Part shown: piece after piece, positions 36,973 through 45,515 of the stretch
How positions within the stretch are numbered: the first letter of the stretch is position 1
Layout of the letters: each line of letters opens with the position of its first letter
From: Vallitalea longa
GTDB taxonomy: Bacteria > Bacillota > Clostridia > Lachnospirales > Vallitaleaceae
DNA length: 64,000 nt
Assembly: GCF_027923465.1 (NCBI RefSeq)
Contig: NZ_BRLB01000018.1
Location: forward strand, 1-64,000
Direction of reading: 5' to 3'
Notes under the pieces: generated by a model
What the model saw: only the letters and a program-made list of their open reading frames with translations
Databases searched by the model: none
What the model was told of the DNA's origin: nothing
Program-made: the position numbers and the translations under genes

Positions 36973-38379
36973 ATGATTAAATTCGGTACAGGTGGTTGGA
37001 GAGCAATTATAGGTGAAGATTTTACTAAGAGTAATTTACAACTTTTGGCACAAGGATTAGCAAACAAAATGATAAAAGAAGATGCTAATGAATTTGTTCT
37101 TGGCTATGATAGAAGATTTCTTTCTGAAAAAAGTGCTAAATGGATTGCTGAAGTTATGGCTGGAAATGGAATAAAAGTATATTTTATCAATAGAATTGCG
37201 CCTACTCCAATGATTATGTTCAGTGTTAAAGAAATGAACTTACTATATGGAGCTGCTATTACTGCAAGTCATAACCCCGCTGATTACAATGGAGTTAAAG
37301 TATTTACTGAAGGTGGACGTGATGCTTCAGCAGAAATTACTGATGAAATTGAAGCAGAAGTCAATAAGATCAGTCTAGAAGATGTAAAAGAAATGAATTT
37401 TGATAAAGCAATTAAAGAAGAGAAAGTTGTAATATATAATCCTTTTAATGATTATATAGATACAATTATCAATCTTGTGGATTTGGAGGCTATCAAGAAT
37501 AAACAACTACGAATATTATTAGATCCTATGTATGGTGTATCCAAGACTTCTCTTCAAACAATTCTAATGACTGCAAGATGTGAAGTGGAATTGATACATG
37601 ATAGACATGATACTCTATTCGGAGGTAGACTACCATCTCCAAGTGCAGAAACTTTAGGAAGACTTAAAAATGATGTAGTGGAAAAAGGATTTGACCTTGG
37701 TATTGGAACAGATGGGGATGCAGACCGTCTAGGGATTATTGATGAAACAGGTAACTTTATTCATCCTAATGAGATCATGGCACTTCTATATTACTATTTA
37801 ATGAAATATAAAGGTTGGTCAGGTCCAGTCGTGAGAAATCTAGCTACTACGCATTTGCTTGATAAAATAGCAGAAGGATTCGGTCAAGAATGTTATGAAG
37901 TTCCAGTAGGATTCAAGCATATTAGTTCTAAGATGGAAGAGACTGATGCATTAATCGGTGGAGAAAGCAGCGGAGGATTAACTATAAGAGGTCATATAAA
38001 AGGTAAGGATGGAGTATTTGCTGCATCACTACTAGTAGAGATGATAAGTGTCACTAATAAACATCTCTCCAAATTATTAGAAGAGATTCATGAACAGTTT
38101 GGTATGTTTGAAATGGCTGAACATGGTTTCGGTTTTGATGCTAATGAAAAAGAAAGATTATTGAAGATTCTATATACAGATAAGAAAATTCCAGAATTCA
38201 GTTTTGAAGTAGATAGAGTAAGTTATATGGATGGTGTAAAAGTATTTTTCAAGAATGGTGGATGGATAATTGCCAGGTTCTCTGGTACAGAGCCTTTACT
38301 CCGTGTTTTTGCAGAAATGGATTGTATTGAAAAGGCAGAAAAAGTATGTACTGAGATGAAGGATTTTTTGAATATATAA
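36973..38379 (+). CDS. Phosphoglucomutase/phosphomannomutase-family enzyme
   Basis: A 468-residue alpha-D-phosphohexomutase with phosphoserine S99 in TASHNP, magnesium loop D247, D249, D251 in GTDGDADR, sugar-binding GGESSGG and phosphate-binding RFSGTEP near the C-terminus. It begins with FGTGGWRAIIGEDFT. It converts a sugar 1-phosphate to the 6-phosphate, here Glc-1-P or GlcNAc-1-P, and so links the GH112 pathway to glycolysis or NagA/NagB. Confidence 0.85.
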   Translation: MIKFGTGGWRAIIGEDFTKSNLQLLAQGLANKMIKEDANEFVLGYDRRFLSEKSAKWIAEVMAGNGIKVYFINRIAPTPMIMFSVKEMNLLYGAAITASHNPADYNGVKVFTEGGRDASAEITDEIEAEVNKISLEDVKEMNFDKAIKEEKVVIYNPFNDYIDTIINLVDLEAIKNKQLRILLDPMYGVSKTSLQTILMTARCEVELIHDRHDTLFGGRLPSPSAETLGRLKNDVVEKGFDLGIGTDGDADRLGIIDETGNFIHPNEIMALLYYYLMKYKGWSGPVVRNLATTHLLDKIAEGFGQECYEVPVGFKHISSKMEETDALIGGESSGGLTIRGHIKGKDGVFAASLLVEMISVTNKHLSKLLEEIHEQFGMFEMAEHGFGFDANEKERLLKILYTDKKIPEFSFEVDRVSYMDGVKVFFKNGGWIIARFSGTEPLLRVFAEMDCIEKAEKVCTEMKDFLNI

Positions 38380-38565
38380 GTATGTAGTGTATTTGATGAA
38401 TATATACGAGAACAGCTGATGTTGAATATTTATAGAATAATTGTTACAATTAATATTAATGTTCATAATTGTAGTAAGATAACCTATCAGCCAAGGAACA
38501 AAAGAAATAGTATTACATAGGCAAACTAGGATATGTAAATAATATTTGACAAATGGAGGGAAACA

Positions 38566-39579
38566 ATGAATATATTAGTAACTGGAGGAGCAGGATATAT
38601 TGGTAGTCATACTGTTGTTCAGCTTCTAGAAAATGGATATGAAGTAATTATTGTAGATAATTTTTCAAATAGTAAGCCTGAATCTCTAAAAAGAGTTAAA
38701 GAAATTACAGGTAAAGAGTTCAAATTCTATGAAGTGGATTTACTTGATAGAGAAGCTCTTGATAAAGTTTTTGATGAAAACAAAATAGATTCAGTAATTC
38801 ATTTCGCAGGTTTAAAAGCCGTTGGTGAATCTGTTTCCATACCACTCAATTATTATCATAATAATATTACAGGTACACTCATATTATGTGAGCTTATGAA
38901 GAAGCATAATGTCAAAAATATGGTATTCAGTTCATCAGCAACTGTATATGGTATGAATAATATTTCACCTTTGACAGAGGATTTGCCTCTTAGTACGACT
39001 AATCCATATGGAAGTACAAAGCTTATGATTGAGCAGATTCTAAGTGACTTATATGTCTCAGATAACGAATGGAGTATAGCGCTTCTTAGATATTTTAATC
39101 CTATAGGAGCACATATCAGTGGAAGGATCGGGGAAGACCCTAATGGTATTCCTAATAATCTAATGCCTTACATTACCCAAGTGGCAATTGGTAAACGTAA
39201 AGAATTAAGTGTATTCGGAGATGATTATGATACACATGACGGTACTGGAGTAAGGGATTATATTCACGTAGTTGATTTAGCTAATGGACATCTTAAGGCT
39301 GTTGAAAAAGTTATGAGTATGAAAGGTGTTGAAGCTTATAACTTGGGAACAGGTTCAGGCTACAGCGTACTTGATGTAATCAGTAATTTCGAAAAAGCAA
39401 CTGAAGCAAAAGTACCTTATAAGATTGTTGATAGAAGACCTGGTGATATAGCTACATGTTATGCTGATGCTTCCAAGGCTTATAAGGAGCTAGGTTGGAA
39501 AGCGAAGAAGAGTCTTGAGGATATGTGTAGAGATTCTTGGCGTTGGCAGAGCAATAATCCCAACGGGTATGAAGAGTAG
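38566..39579 (+). CDS. galE: UDP-glucose 4-epimerase
   Basis: A 337-residue short-chain dehydrogenase of the GalE type: NAD-binding GGAGYIGSH at the N-terminus, FSSSATVYG, and catalytic Y148/K152 in NPYGSTK. It interconverts UDP-Gal and UDP-Glc, and in some bacteria also UDP-GalNAc and UDP-GlcNAc. It closes the gene group that processes GH112 products. It is separated from the mutase by 186 bases, so it may have its own promoter. The ribosome site GGAGGG is 7 bases before the ATG. A hairpin terminator follows. Confidence 0.9.
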   Translation: MNILVTGGAGYIGSHTVVQLLENGYEVIIVDNFSNSKPESLKRVKEITGKEFKFYEVDLLDREALDKVFDENKIDSVIHFAGLKAVGESVSIPLNYYHNNITGTLILCELMKKHNVKNMVFSSSATVYGMNNISPLTEDLPLSTTNPYGSTKLMIEQILSDLYVSDNEWSIALLRYFNPIGAHISGRIGEDPNGIPNNLMPYITQVAIGKRKELSVFGDDYDTHDGTGVRDYIHVVDLANGHLKAVEKVMSMKGVEAYNLGTGSGYSVLDVISNFEKATEAKVPYKIVDRRPGDIATCYADASKAYKELGWKAKKSLEDMCRDSWRWQSNNPNGYEE

Positions 39580-39631
39580 TAACGAAATTCTAGAGAAATA
39601 TTATTATTTGAAATGCACATTGAATGTATAA

Positions 39632-39672
39632 GAAAGTTTAGCATATGTCATAGGACATCATGCTAAACTTTC
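39632..39672. terminator. Terminator between galE and the convergent oxidoreductase gene
   Basis: GAAAGTTTAGCAT (39632-39644) pairs with 39660-39672, and the stem continues as ATGTC/GACAT with one bulged C around a 4-base loop. CTTTTATTT follows on the plus strand. Probably serves both converging genes. Confidence 0.8.
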
Positions 39673-39716
39673 CTTTTATTTATGACATTGTGTATGAAGA
39701 TAATGAGGCATAGAAA

Positions 39717-40820
39717 CTAACTTACATATCCTTTTATCAAACCTAAAGGAAGAGGTTTGGGTTGATTACAAGTTGTGGTCAATTCAACATATTGTAATGT
39801 ATCAAAGCTTTGTTGAAAAGCATGCATGATTTCTAGAACATGATTAGCAAGTTCACCAGATGCTCTAGGAGTATCTTCTGTATATATGCAGTTTGCCATA
39901 TCTGAAACTCCTATACCTCTGCTATTTTCAGCATAAATATGTGTTAATGGAATTTCTTTGAATTCATCTCCATTGGCTGTCCTTAACAGTACAGGACCTC
40001 CAAAGGTATTTGGATCTGGTACGATAAGTGTACCAAGAGAACCATATATTTCTATTCTTGGTAATGTACTGCTCCATATGTCAAAACTTGTTATCATGGT
40101 AGCAATTACATCATTCTGAAATAAAATATTACCTGCAACATGTGTTGGAACTTCAACATCTATGGTTTTACCAAATTTCTTGGAACTTGTTATTGTTCTT
40201 TGAGGAAAGGATATTTTGGTCATACCACATACTGTTTTTGCTCCACCTAAAAGGAAAACTAGAGCAGTAAGATAGTAAGGTCCCATATCAAACATTGGTC
40301 CTCCACCTAGTTCATAATAGAATTCTGGGTCTGGATGCCAATTTTCATGTCCATGGCAGGTCATAAAAGCAGTGGCAGCTATTGGTGTTCCAATAAATCC
40401 ATCGTCAATCAATTTTCTACATGTTTGTATGCCACCACCAAGAAAGGTATCAGGAGCACAACCTATCATTAGATTTTTATCTTTTGCAAGAGTCAAAAGT
40501 TCTTTACCTTGTTCTACTGTTAATGACAAAGGTTTTTCCACATATACATGTTTATCAGCTAGAAGAGCCTTTTTACATATTTCATAATGGGTTTTTGGTG
40601 TAGTGAGATTCAAGACAATCTGGATATCTTTGCATTCAAGCAATTCTTCTGTTGATAAGATATTATTGATACCATATTTCTCAGCAGCTGATTTCGCTTT
40701 TTCTTCATCTAGATCTGAACATGCATAGACTTCAACATTAGTAAATAAATTGGTCAGATTTTCAAGATAGATTCCGCTTATGTTGCCGCACCCGACAATA
40801 CCTACTTTAACTTTATTCAT
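39717..40820 (-). CDS. Gfo/Idh/MocA-family NAD(P)-dependent oxidoreductase
   Basis: A 367-residue sugar dehydrogenase-type protein: N-terminal Rossmann motif VGIVGCGNISGIY, the EKP signature in HVYVEKPLSL, then GCAPDTFLGGG and GGGPMFDMGPYYL in the C-terminal domain. Such enzymes oxidise or reduce hydroxyls of sugars or inositols. ATG 40820 has GGAAGGCGG 7 bases upstream and is preferred to 40847. It is co-directional with the ThuA-like gene 43 bases upstream; the pair is common in sugar catabolic loci. Exact substrate unknown. Confidence 0.82.
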   Translation of the reverse strand: MNKVKVGIVGCGNISGIYLENLTNLFTNVEVYACSDLDEEKAKSAAEKYGINNILSTEELLECKDIQIVLNLTTPKTHYEICKKALLADKHVYVEKPLSLTVEQGKELLTLAKDKNLMIGCAPDTFLGGGIQTCRKLIDDGFIGTPIAATAFMTCHGHENWHPDPEFYYELGGGPMFDMGPYYLTALVFLLGGAKTVCGMTKISFPQRTITSSKKFGKTIDVEVPTHVAGNILFQNDVIATMITSFDIWSSTLPRIEIYGSLGTLIVPDPNTFGGPVLLRTANGDEFKEIPLTHIYAENSRGIGVSDMANCIYTEDTPRASGELANHVLEIMHAFQQSFDTLQYVELTTTCNQPKPLPLGLIKGYVS

Positions 40821-40863
40821 ATATAATCCGCCTTCCTTATACAACATATTGTTTTGTATTCAA

Positions 40864-41523
40864 CTACTTAGCAGCCCATAAGAAACCTCTTCTCATTAGT
40901 TCTTTCGCTTCACGGATATTAAATATATCAGCATGATGTCCTAATGAATTATAGAAGACTTTTCCTTTTCCCCAATATTTAGTATAGACAACTGGAACAG
41001 AAACTCTACCGTTCGTGCTGTGAGGTCCTTCAGCTATAGGGAAAGTTGTAGTTGCAAGTACATTTATTGAAGGATCGATATGTAGGTAGTATTGTTCACT
41101 GTTTACCATGAAATCTGAAATACCTTCTACAATTGGACTTGAAGAAGATTTTACTATATTGACTTCATAATCGGTATTATCATTACCAGGATGTGCTACC
41201 CATTGGGAACCAGTCATAAATTGCCACTCAACTGAATTCCTAAAAGCATCACACATACCACCGTGACAACCTGCAAGACCAACACCTGAATCTACAGCTT
41301 CAACTACTGAGTTCAATTGTTCTTGGGTGATTTCACCCATAGTCCATACTGGTATGATAAGATTTAGCTCTTTAAGTTTTTCTGAATCCATGAAGCTATC
41401 TAAGGTATCTGAAACCTCAACTCCAAAACCTTCTTCGATTAAGATATTTTTGAAGACATCTGATATCTGTTTTGGTTCATGTCCTGCCCATCCACCTTGA
41501 ACGATTAATGCTTTTTTATTCAT
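40864..41523 (-). CDS. ThuA-like domain protein
   Basis: A 219-residue single-domain protein of the ThuA class (glutamine amidotransferase-like fold): ALIVQGGWAGHEPKQ, LIIPVWTMGEIT, GLAGCHGGMCDAFR, TGSQWVAHPGN and GKGKVFYNSLGHHADIF. ThuA proteins accompany Gfo/Idh oxidoreductases in disaccharide catabolism, probably in 3-keto-sugar pathways. ATG 41523 with GGGAG upstream is preferred to a TTG at 41538. Divergent from the AraC gene at 41683, which likely regulates it. Confidence 0.8.
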   Translation of the reverse strand: MNKKALIVQGGWAGHEPKQISDVFKNILIEEGFGVEVSDTLDSFMDSEKLKELNLIIPVWTMGEITQEQLNSVVEAVDSGVGLAGCHGGMCDAFRNSVEWQFMTGSQWVAHPGNDNTDYEVNIVKSSSSPIVEGISDFMVNSEQYYLHIDPSINVLATTTFPIAEGPHSTNGRVSVPVVYTKYWGKGKVFYNSLGHHADIFNIREAKELMRRGFLWAAK

Positions 41524-41682
41524 TTGAATCACTCCCAAATACTATTTTTTTAATTAACTTATAAATATATAGTATAAAAAAATATATTAATTATCTAGCG
41601 ATATCTTAATATAATATAGACAAATATTGCTATAAATGTTAGATTCTTTATAGGGCACTATAATTGAAATGAGGTATAATCC

Positions 41683-42471
41683 ATGTATCCTTTCTATGAA
41701 ATAAGAGAATCAGATAATAATTATTTCTATACTATAGGAAGTAGTGTTAATATTACTTTTCCTGCACATTTGCACTCATATATTGAGTTGATTTATATTG
41801 TAGAGGGTAGTATTAAGGTTAATATTAATGAGAGCATCAAAGATTTAGATGAGGGAGACATCGCAATAAGTTTCCAAAATGATATTCATAGTTACTATAC
41901 TAAGGATTTTTCCAAAAGCATAATATTGCTTTTTTCACCAGATATAATAGGGGAATTTTTTAATAATATTAAGGAAAAAAGTCTAGCTATTTATTTTTTC
42001 CCCAAGAATACATATGATGATAGAGTAATGGATTTAATTGAGATGCTGCGTTATGAGAAGGAAAATGGTGATGATGAAAATATAGTAAGAGGATTTTTGT
42101 ATTCAATAATGGGATGTATGTCCAGTAACTTCATATATGATGATAGCAAACAGATTTATGATAATACCATTCAGAGTATATTAAAATATACGGAAAAACA
42201 TTATAGAGAGAATATCAGTTTAGATAGTATATCAAAGGACTTGGGTTTTAGTAAATTCTATATATCAAGGATATTCAATAGCAAGATAGGTTATAAGTTC
42301 AATAAATATATTAATAGACTAAGAATTAATAGTGCACAGAGACTTCTTACTAATACGGATATGAAAATTCTTAATATTGGGTTGGAATGTGGATTTGAGA
42401 GTCTTAGAAATTTTAATAGGGTATTCAAAGAACTAGTGGGGTGTACACCATCTGAATATAGATCAGCTTAA
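41683..42471 (+). CDS. AraC-family transcriptional regulator
   Basis: A 262-residue regulator: N-terminal cupin (FPAHLHSYIELIYIVEGSIKVNIN ... DLDEGDIAISFQNDIHSY) and C-terminal AraC helix-turn-helix pair (LDSISKDLGFSKFYISRIFNSKIG ... ILNIGLECGFESLRNFNRVFKELVGCTPSEYR). It is divergent from the ThuA/oxidoreductase pair across a 159-base gap and is probably their activator. Confidence 0.85.
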   Translation: MYPFYEIRESDNNYFYTIGSSVNITFPAHLHSYIELIYIVEGSIKVNINESIKDLDEGDIAISFQNDIHSYYTKDFSKSIILLFSPDIIGEFFNNIKEKSLAIYFFPKNTYDDRVMDLIEMLRYEKENGDDENIVRGFLYSIMGCMSSNFIYDDSKQIYDNTIQSILKYTEKHYRENISLDSISKDLGFSKFYISRIFNSKIGYKFNKYINRLRINSAQRLLTNTDMKILNIGLECGFESLRNFNRVFKELVGCTPSEYRSA

Positions 42472-42561
42472 TTAAGGGATAATACTTTTCTGTTATAAAA
42501 AAATTATAATAGCTATTAAATATATGACCTAATTCTAAAATTATAGATTGTTACTGAATAG

Positions 42562-42596
42562 AAAACCAACCTAGCCTATATAGCTAGATTGGTTTT
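42562..42596. terminator. Bidirectional terminator between AraC and lectin genes
   Basis: AAAACCAA-C-CTAGC (42562-42575) pairs with GCTAG-A-TTGGTTTT (42583-42596), with one mismatch. A runs on one side and T runs on the other suit termination of both converging genes. Confidence 0.75.
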
Positions 42597-42762
42597 ACAA
42601 AGGTCATGATATATTAACAATATACTAAGTATCCCTTATATATAGAATAATTTTTGAGGGTTTAGTATAATATTAATATTCAGTTTTATATTTAATTAAA
42701 ATTGGTTGATTATACTTTATTAAGAAAAAATATATTTTTATATTATTAGATATTTAAAATTT

Positions 42763-43290
42763 TTAATGATCCTCCAGTGATAAAATTGCCCACAATTGGT
42801 CACGGTAATTACAATTTTCATATTGTTGTACATTAGAACCTTCCGCTCCGTATGGTGCAGCGACTGATAATAATTTACCGCTATTTTTATTTTCAATATG
42901 ATAGTATGCTGCAAAATCTTTTGTTTCACAATAATCTATAAACCATAACTGGTTATCGCAACCAGTATAACATTCTTGTTGAACATTAGCATATCTTGCA
43001 GTACTGCTATTTTCAACGCCCATTACTTTTCCACTTGCATAATTTTCAATAGTATAATATTTTCTATTATCACAAGTAGTACCTTTTTCAACAATATGCC
43101 ATGTTTGGTTATTATTTAAAACTAAATCATTCTGTTGTATGTTATCACAATTAGTTGTTAGACCTTTACCGCTGTCATAATTTACAAGAATATACTTATC
43201 TCCTGTTGAAGCTGATGCTGTAGTTGCACCTACACCAAATAATACTGTCATTAATGAACAAATAACTAAAACTGATAATAATTTTTTCAT
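42763..43290 (-). CDS. Secreted ricin B-type (beta-trefoil) lectin
   Basis: A 175-residue exported protein: signal peptide ending near ASAS (residue 28), then three beta-trefoil repeats, each closing in the ricin Q-x-W signature (NNNQTWHI, CDNQLWFI, YRDQLWAI) with GKxL/V-type segments (SGKGLTT, SGKVMGV, SGKLLSV). Six or more cysteines may form disulfides. It has no catalytic domain, so it is a free sugar-binding protein outside the cell. GAAGGAGAG lies 8 bases before the ATG. It is divergent from the radical SAM gene across a 528-base gap and not obviously part of either neighbouring cluster. Confidence 0.82.
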   Translation of the reverse strand: MKKLLSVLVICSLMTVLFGVGATTASASTGDKYILVNYDSGKGLTTNCDNIQQNDLVLNNNQTWHIVEKGTTCDNRKYYTIENYASGKVMGVENSSTARYANVQQECYTGCDNQLWFIDYCETKDFAAYYHIENKNSGKLLSVAAPYGAEGSNVQQYENCNYRDQLWAILSLEDH

Positions 43291-43818
43291 ATTTATCTCT
43301 CCTTCGAATTATTTTTTTGGATACACAAATCTTCTTAATACATGCAGTATAAAAAACCTCTATATAATATATGAAGAATTTTATTGTGTATTACTAATTA
43401 TTATTAAATTATGAAAATTAATATACTTTAATTAATTGTGTATAAATATAAGCATGATAAAATAATAAAGATATATAACAAATATATATAATGTTATTAT
43501 AGTGAATAATATACCAATTATAGCATATTATTTAAGAACAAATGTAATATAATTCTAAAAATAAAATAATACAATGTTATTATTATCATGTTTAATATAA
43601 TTAATTATCCGGTTATGATTACCTGATTAAATTACTCTATGTTAAAATAGTATTTATTTAATAGACTTAATTAAAATATTAATATAATGTTTACTCACTT
43701 ATAAAAAATAGTGTATATAAATACTATATTTACTATATTCAAAAAAGTAAAAAAATATTTACTAAATTTAATAATTTGTGGTATTATTAAGTAAAAATAT
43801 AAGAGGTGATAATCTACC
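43291..43818. other. Long AT-rich divergent intergenic region
   Basis: 528 bases without a gene. Very AT-rich, with no open frame preceded by a ribosome site. Just before the radical SAM gene an inverted repeat TAATAAT (43769-43775) / ATTATTA (43783-43789), flanked by TTTACT and AGTAAA, overlaps a weak TATTAT -10-like string, so it may be an operator. The ribosome site is AGAGGTGAT at 43803-43811. Confidence 0.5.
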
Positions 43819-45219
43819 ATGTTGAATAATACAGCTAAGATTAAGGTAGCAAGGTATAGTATTTTTTCTGAAAAAAACAGTAACTATATCATTATCTTTC
43901 CTGATATACCTTTTTGGATTGCAACCACGTATCAAGGATTAGATTTTCTTAAAAATATTGATGGTAAAAAAACAGTTGAAGAAATATCAAGAATAGTATT
44001 TAAGGATTTTAATGAACAAATTCAGAATATGGTTCAGGAATTCATGAAACCACTAATCGAAAGTCAAGTTATCTATACTTCTAAGAAACCAAGAAAAGTC
44101 ACTCAATTACCTAAAAAACCTAATAAAATAACTTTTCTACAGACTATGAATTGTAATTTAAGATGTAAACATTGTTCTGTAGCTGATTATGAGAGTAAAG
44201 ATTTACCTAGTATGAACATAGATCAAGCTAAATTAGCTCTTGATCGTGTTGGAGCTATAATGGATAAAGGACAGAAAAAATTATCATTCCTAGGCGGAGA
44301 GCCTCTTCTAGGAGATAAGTTTATTGAGTTGATAAAATATGCGAATGAATTGGATTTTCAGATAGGGTTATCAACAAATGGTTTGCTAATAGACGAGCAT
44401 TTCGCAGAGATTTCAAAGAAATATAATATTAATGTTCAAGTTTCTCTTGATGGTCCTAACAAGGAATCCCATGAAGCCATAAGAGGGAAGAATACATATG
44501 ATAGAACAATCAATAAGATAAAGTTATTAAAAAAATATGATGTGGATACACAGACCAACATGGTTTATCACAGTGGCAATATCCATTTGATTGAAGATTA
44601 TATTAATCTTTGTAGATCATTAGGAGTCAAAAAAATAAGGATGGTTCCATTGATGAATCTTGGACGAGCAGTAAATAACTTGAAGGCGGTTTCAGTAAAT
44701 AGGTATTTAGATGAAATCATTAAACTTATATATAAAGATCCTAGTTTTATGGACGATCTTGATGATACTTCATTCATGGGACTTGTGATGGCAACCAAAT
44801 TCTCACATAGAATGATTGCTTGTGGTGCAGGAGTAATAACAGTGATGATTTCTCCTACAGGAGATGTTTATCCATGTCTAAACATATTTGATGAAGAACA
44901 TAAGATATGTAATCTATTTGATGAAGATTATATTGAACAATTTGAACAGTCTAGAGTGAGAGACTTCTTCCTTAATCTACGTATTGATCAATTAAATGAA
45001 AAATGCATGAATTGTGATATGAAATATTATTGCGGTGGTAGATGCAGAGGAGAAACATTACGGACTCAGCATGATATTACAGCACCTTATCCAGAATGTA
45101 AAGAATGGAAGAAAGCTATGGAGAAGATTTTTTGGCTTGTTACTGAGTTCCCTGAATTAGGAGAAGAAAAATATAGAAAAGTCATTGAAAAGACAGGTAC
45201 ATATGTTGATATATGCTAA
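43819..45219 (+). CDS. Radical SAM/SPASM peptide maturase with N-terminal PqqD-like domain
   Basis: A 466-residue iron-sulfur enzyme in three parts. Residues about 10-90 look like a PqqD-type RiPP recognition element (IATTYQGLDFLKNIDGKKT, then VEEISRIV and an EFMKPLIESQVIY helix/strand). The radical SAM core has C112-x3-C116-x2-C119 (CNLRCKHC) and GGEPLL. The SPASM region has C335, C353 (G-x4-C pattern GDVYPC), then C396-x2-C399-x5-C405-x3-C409 and C427, enough for two auxiliary [4Fe-4S] clusters; C364 is an extra cysteine. Such enzymes install crosslinks or epimerise residues in small ribosomal peptides after binding the leader. A 27-residue peptide gene and an exporter follow. A sulfatase-maturating role was considered but the leader-binding domain argues against it. 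Confidence 0.85.
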   Translation: MLNNTAKIKVARYSIFSEKNSNYIIIFPDIPFWIATTYQGLDFLKNIDGKKTVEEISRIVFKDFNEQIQNMVQEFMKPLIESQVIYTSKKPRKVTQLPKKPNKITFLQTMNCNLRCKHCSVADYESKDLPSMNIDQAKLALDRVGAIMDKGQKKLSFLGGEPLLGDKFIELIKYANELDFQIGLSTNGLLIDEHFAEISKKYNINVQVSLDGPNKESHEAIRGKNTYDRTINKIKLLKKYDVDTQTNMVYHSGNIHLIEDYINLCRSLGVKKIRMVPLMNLGRAVNNLKAVSVNRYLDEIIKLIYKDPSFMDDLDDTSFMGLVMATKFSHRMIACGAGVITVMISPTGDVYPCLNIFDEEHKICNLFDEDYIEQFEQSRVRDFFLNLRIDQLNEKCMNCDMKYYCGGRCRGETLRTQHDITAPYPECKEWKKAMEKIFWLVTEFPELGEEKYRKVIEKTGTYVDIC

Positions 45220-45244
45220 GATTGAATAGTTCTTCTAAATTTAA

Positions 45245-45335
45245 ATGAAACAATTTCATGATATTATTTTTCATTGACACATACATATTATTTGATGTTA
45301 ATGAGAGATTATATTTTATTAATGAAATTATTTCA
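45245..45335 (+). promoter_or_regulatory. Promoter of the peptide gene flanked by two similar palindromes
   Basis: ATGAAACAATTTCAT (45245-45259, a perfect 6-3-6 palindrome) and TGAAATTATTTCA (45323-45335, 5-3-5) bracket a consensus -35 box TTGACA at 45274-45279, with GTTAAT 17 bases further on. The matching half-sites TGAAA/TTTCA suggest one regulator binding both sides of the promoter; the first could also be a weak terminator of the radical SAM gene. Confidence 0.45.
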
Positions 45336-45363
45336 AATATAAGAATTCAAGGGAGGTGAAAAA

Positions 45364-45447
45364 ATGTTATTAGCAAGCGCTAAATGGGGAGAGAAGAAAG
45401 ATATCTTTACAGAAATAATTGATTCTCAACATTATAAAGAGTACTAG
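45364..45447 (+). CDS. Putative RiPP precursor peptide, 27 residues
   Basis: A short frame between the maturase and exporter genes. It has the best ribosome site in the neighbourhood (GGGAGGTG at 45351-45358, 5 bases before ATG), its own promoter candidate upstream and a hairpin straight after the stop codon, so it looks built for high expression. The peptide starts MLLASAKWGEKKD and ends SQHYKEY. It has no cysteine, which excludes thioether products; W8, K7, K11, K12, Y24 and Y27 are candidate crosslink sites. I recognise no known precursor family. That it is the substrate of the adjacent radical SAM enzyme is inference from position and the enzyme leader-binding domain. Confidence 0.7.
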   Translation: MLLASAKWGEKKDIFTEIIDSQHYKEY

Positions 45448-45456
45448 AATCTGTAT

Positions 45457-45486
45457 AATAGGATTAAATTTTATTTTAATCCTATT
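45457..45486 (+). terminator. Hairpin between peptide and exporter genes
   Basis: AATAGGATTAAA (45457-45468) pairs perfectly with TTTAATCCTATT (45475-45486) around a 6-base loop. It begins 10 bases after the peptide stop codon. A short T-poor tail suggests partial termination, so that the peptide is made in excess of the exporter. Confidence 0.65.
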
Positions 45487-45515
45487 ATCTATTAATAGCT
45501 TTAAGGAGAGAAATT

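Noticed and set aside
43819-45219. Radical SAM gene as the maturase (anSME) of the three sulfatases
   Set aside because: It has an N-terminal PqqD-like region not found in anSMEs, it is 24 kb from the sulfatases, and it is followed by a short peptide gene and exporter. A role in sulfatase activation cannot be fully excluded.
45301-45342. Second short frame (13 codons, MRDYILLMKLFQI) just before the peptide gene
   Set aside because: No ribosome site precedes it and it overlaps the promoter and palindrome of the peptide gene.
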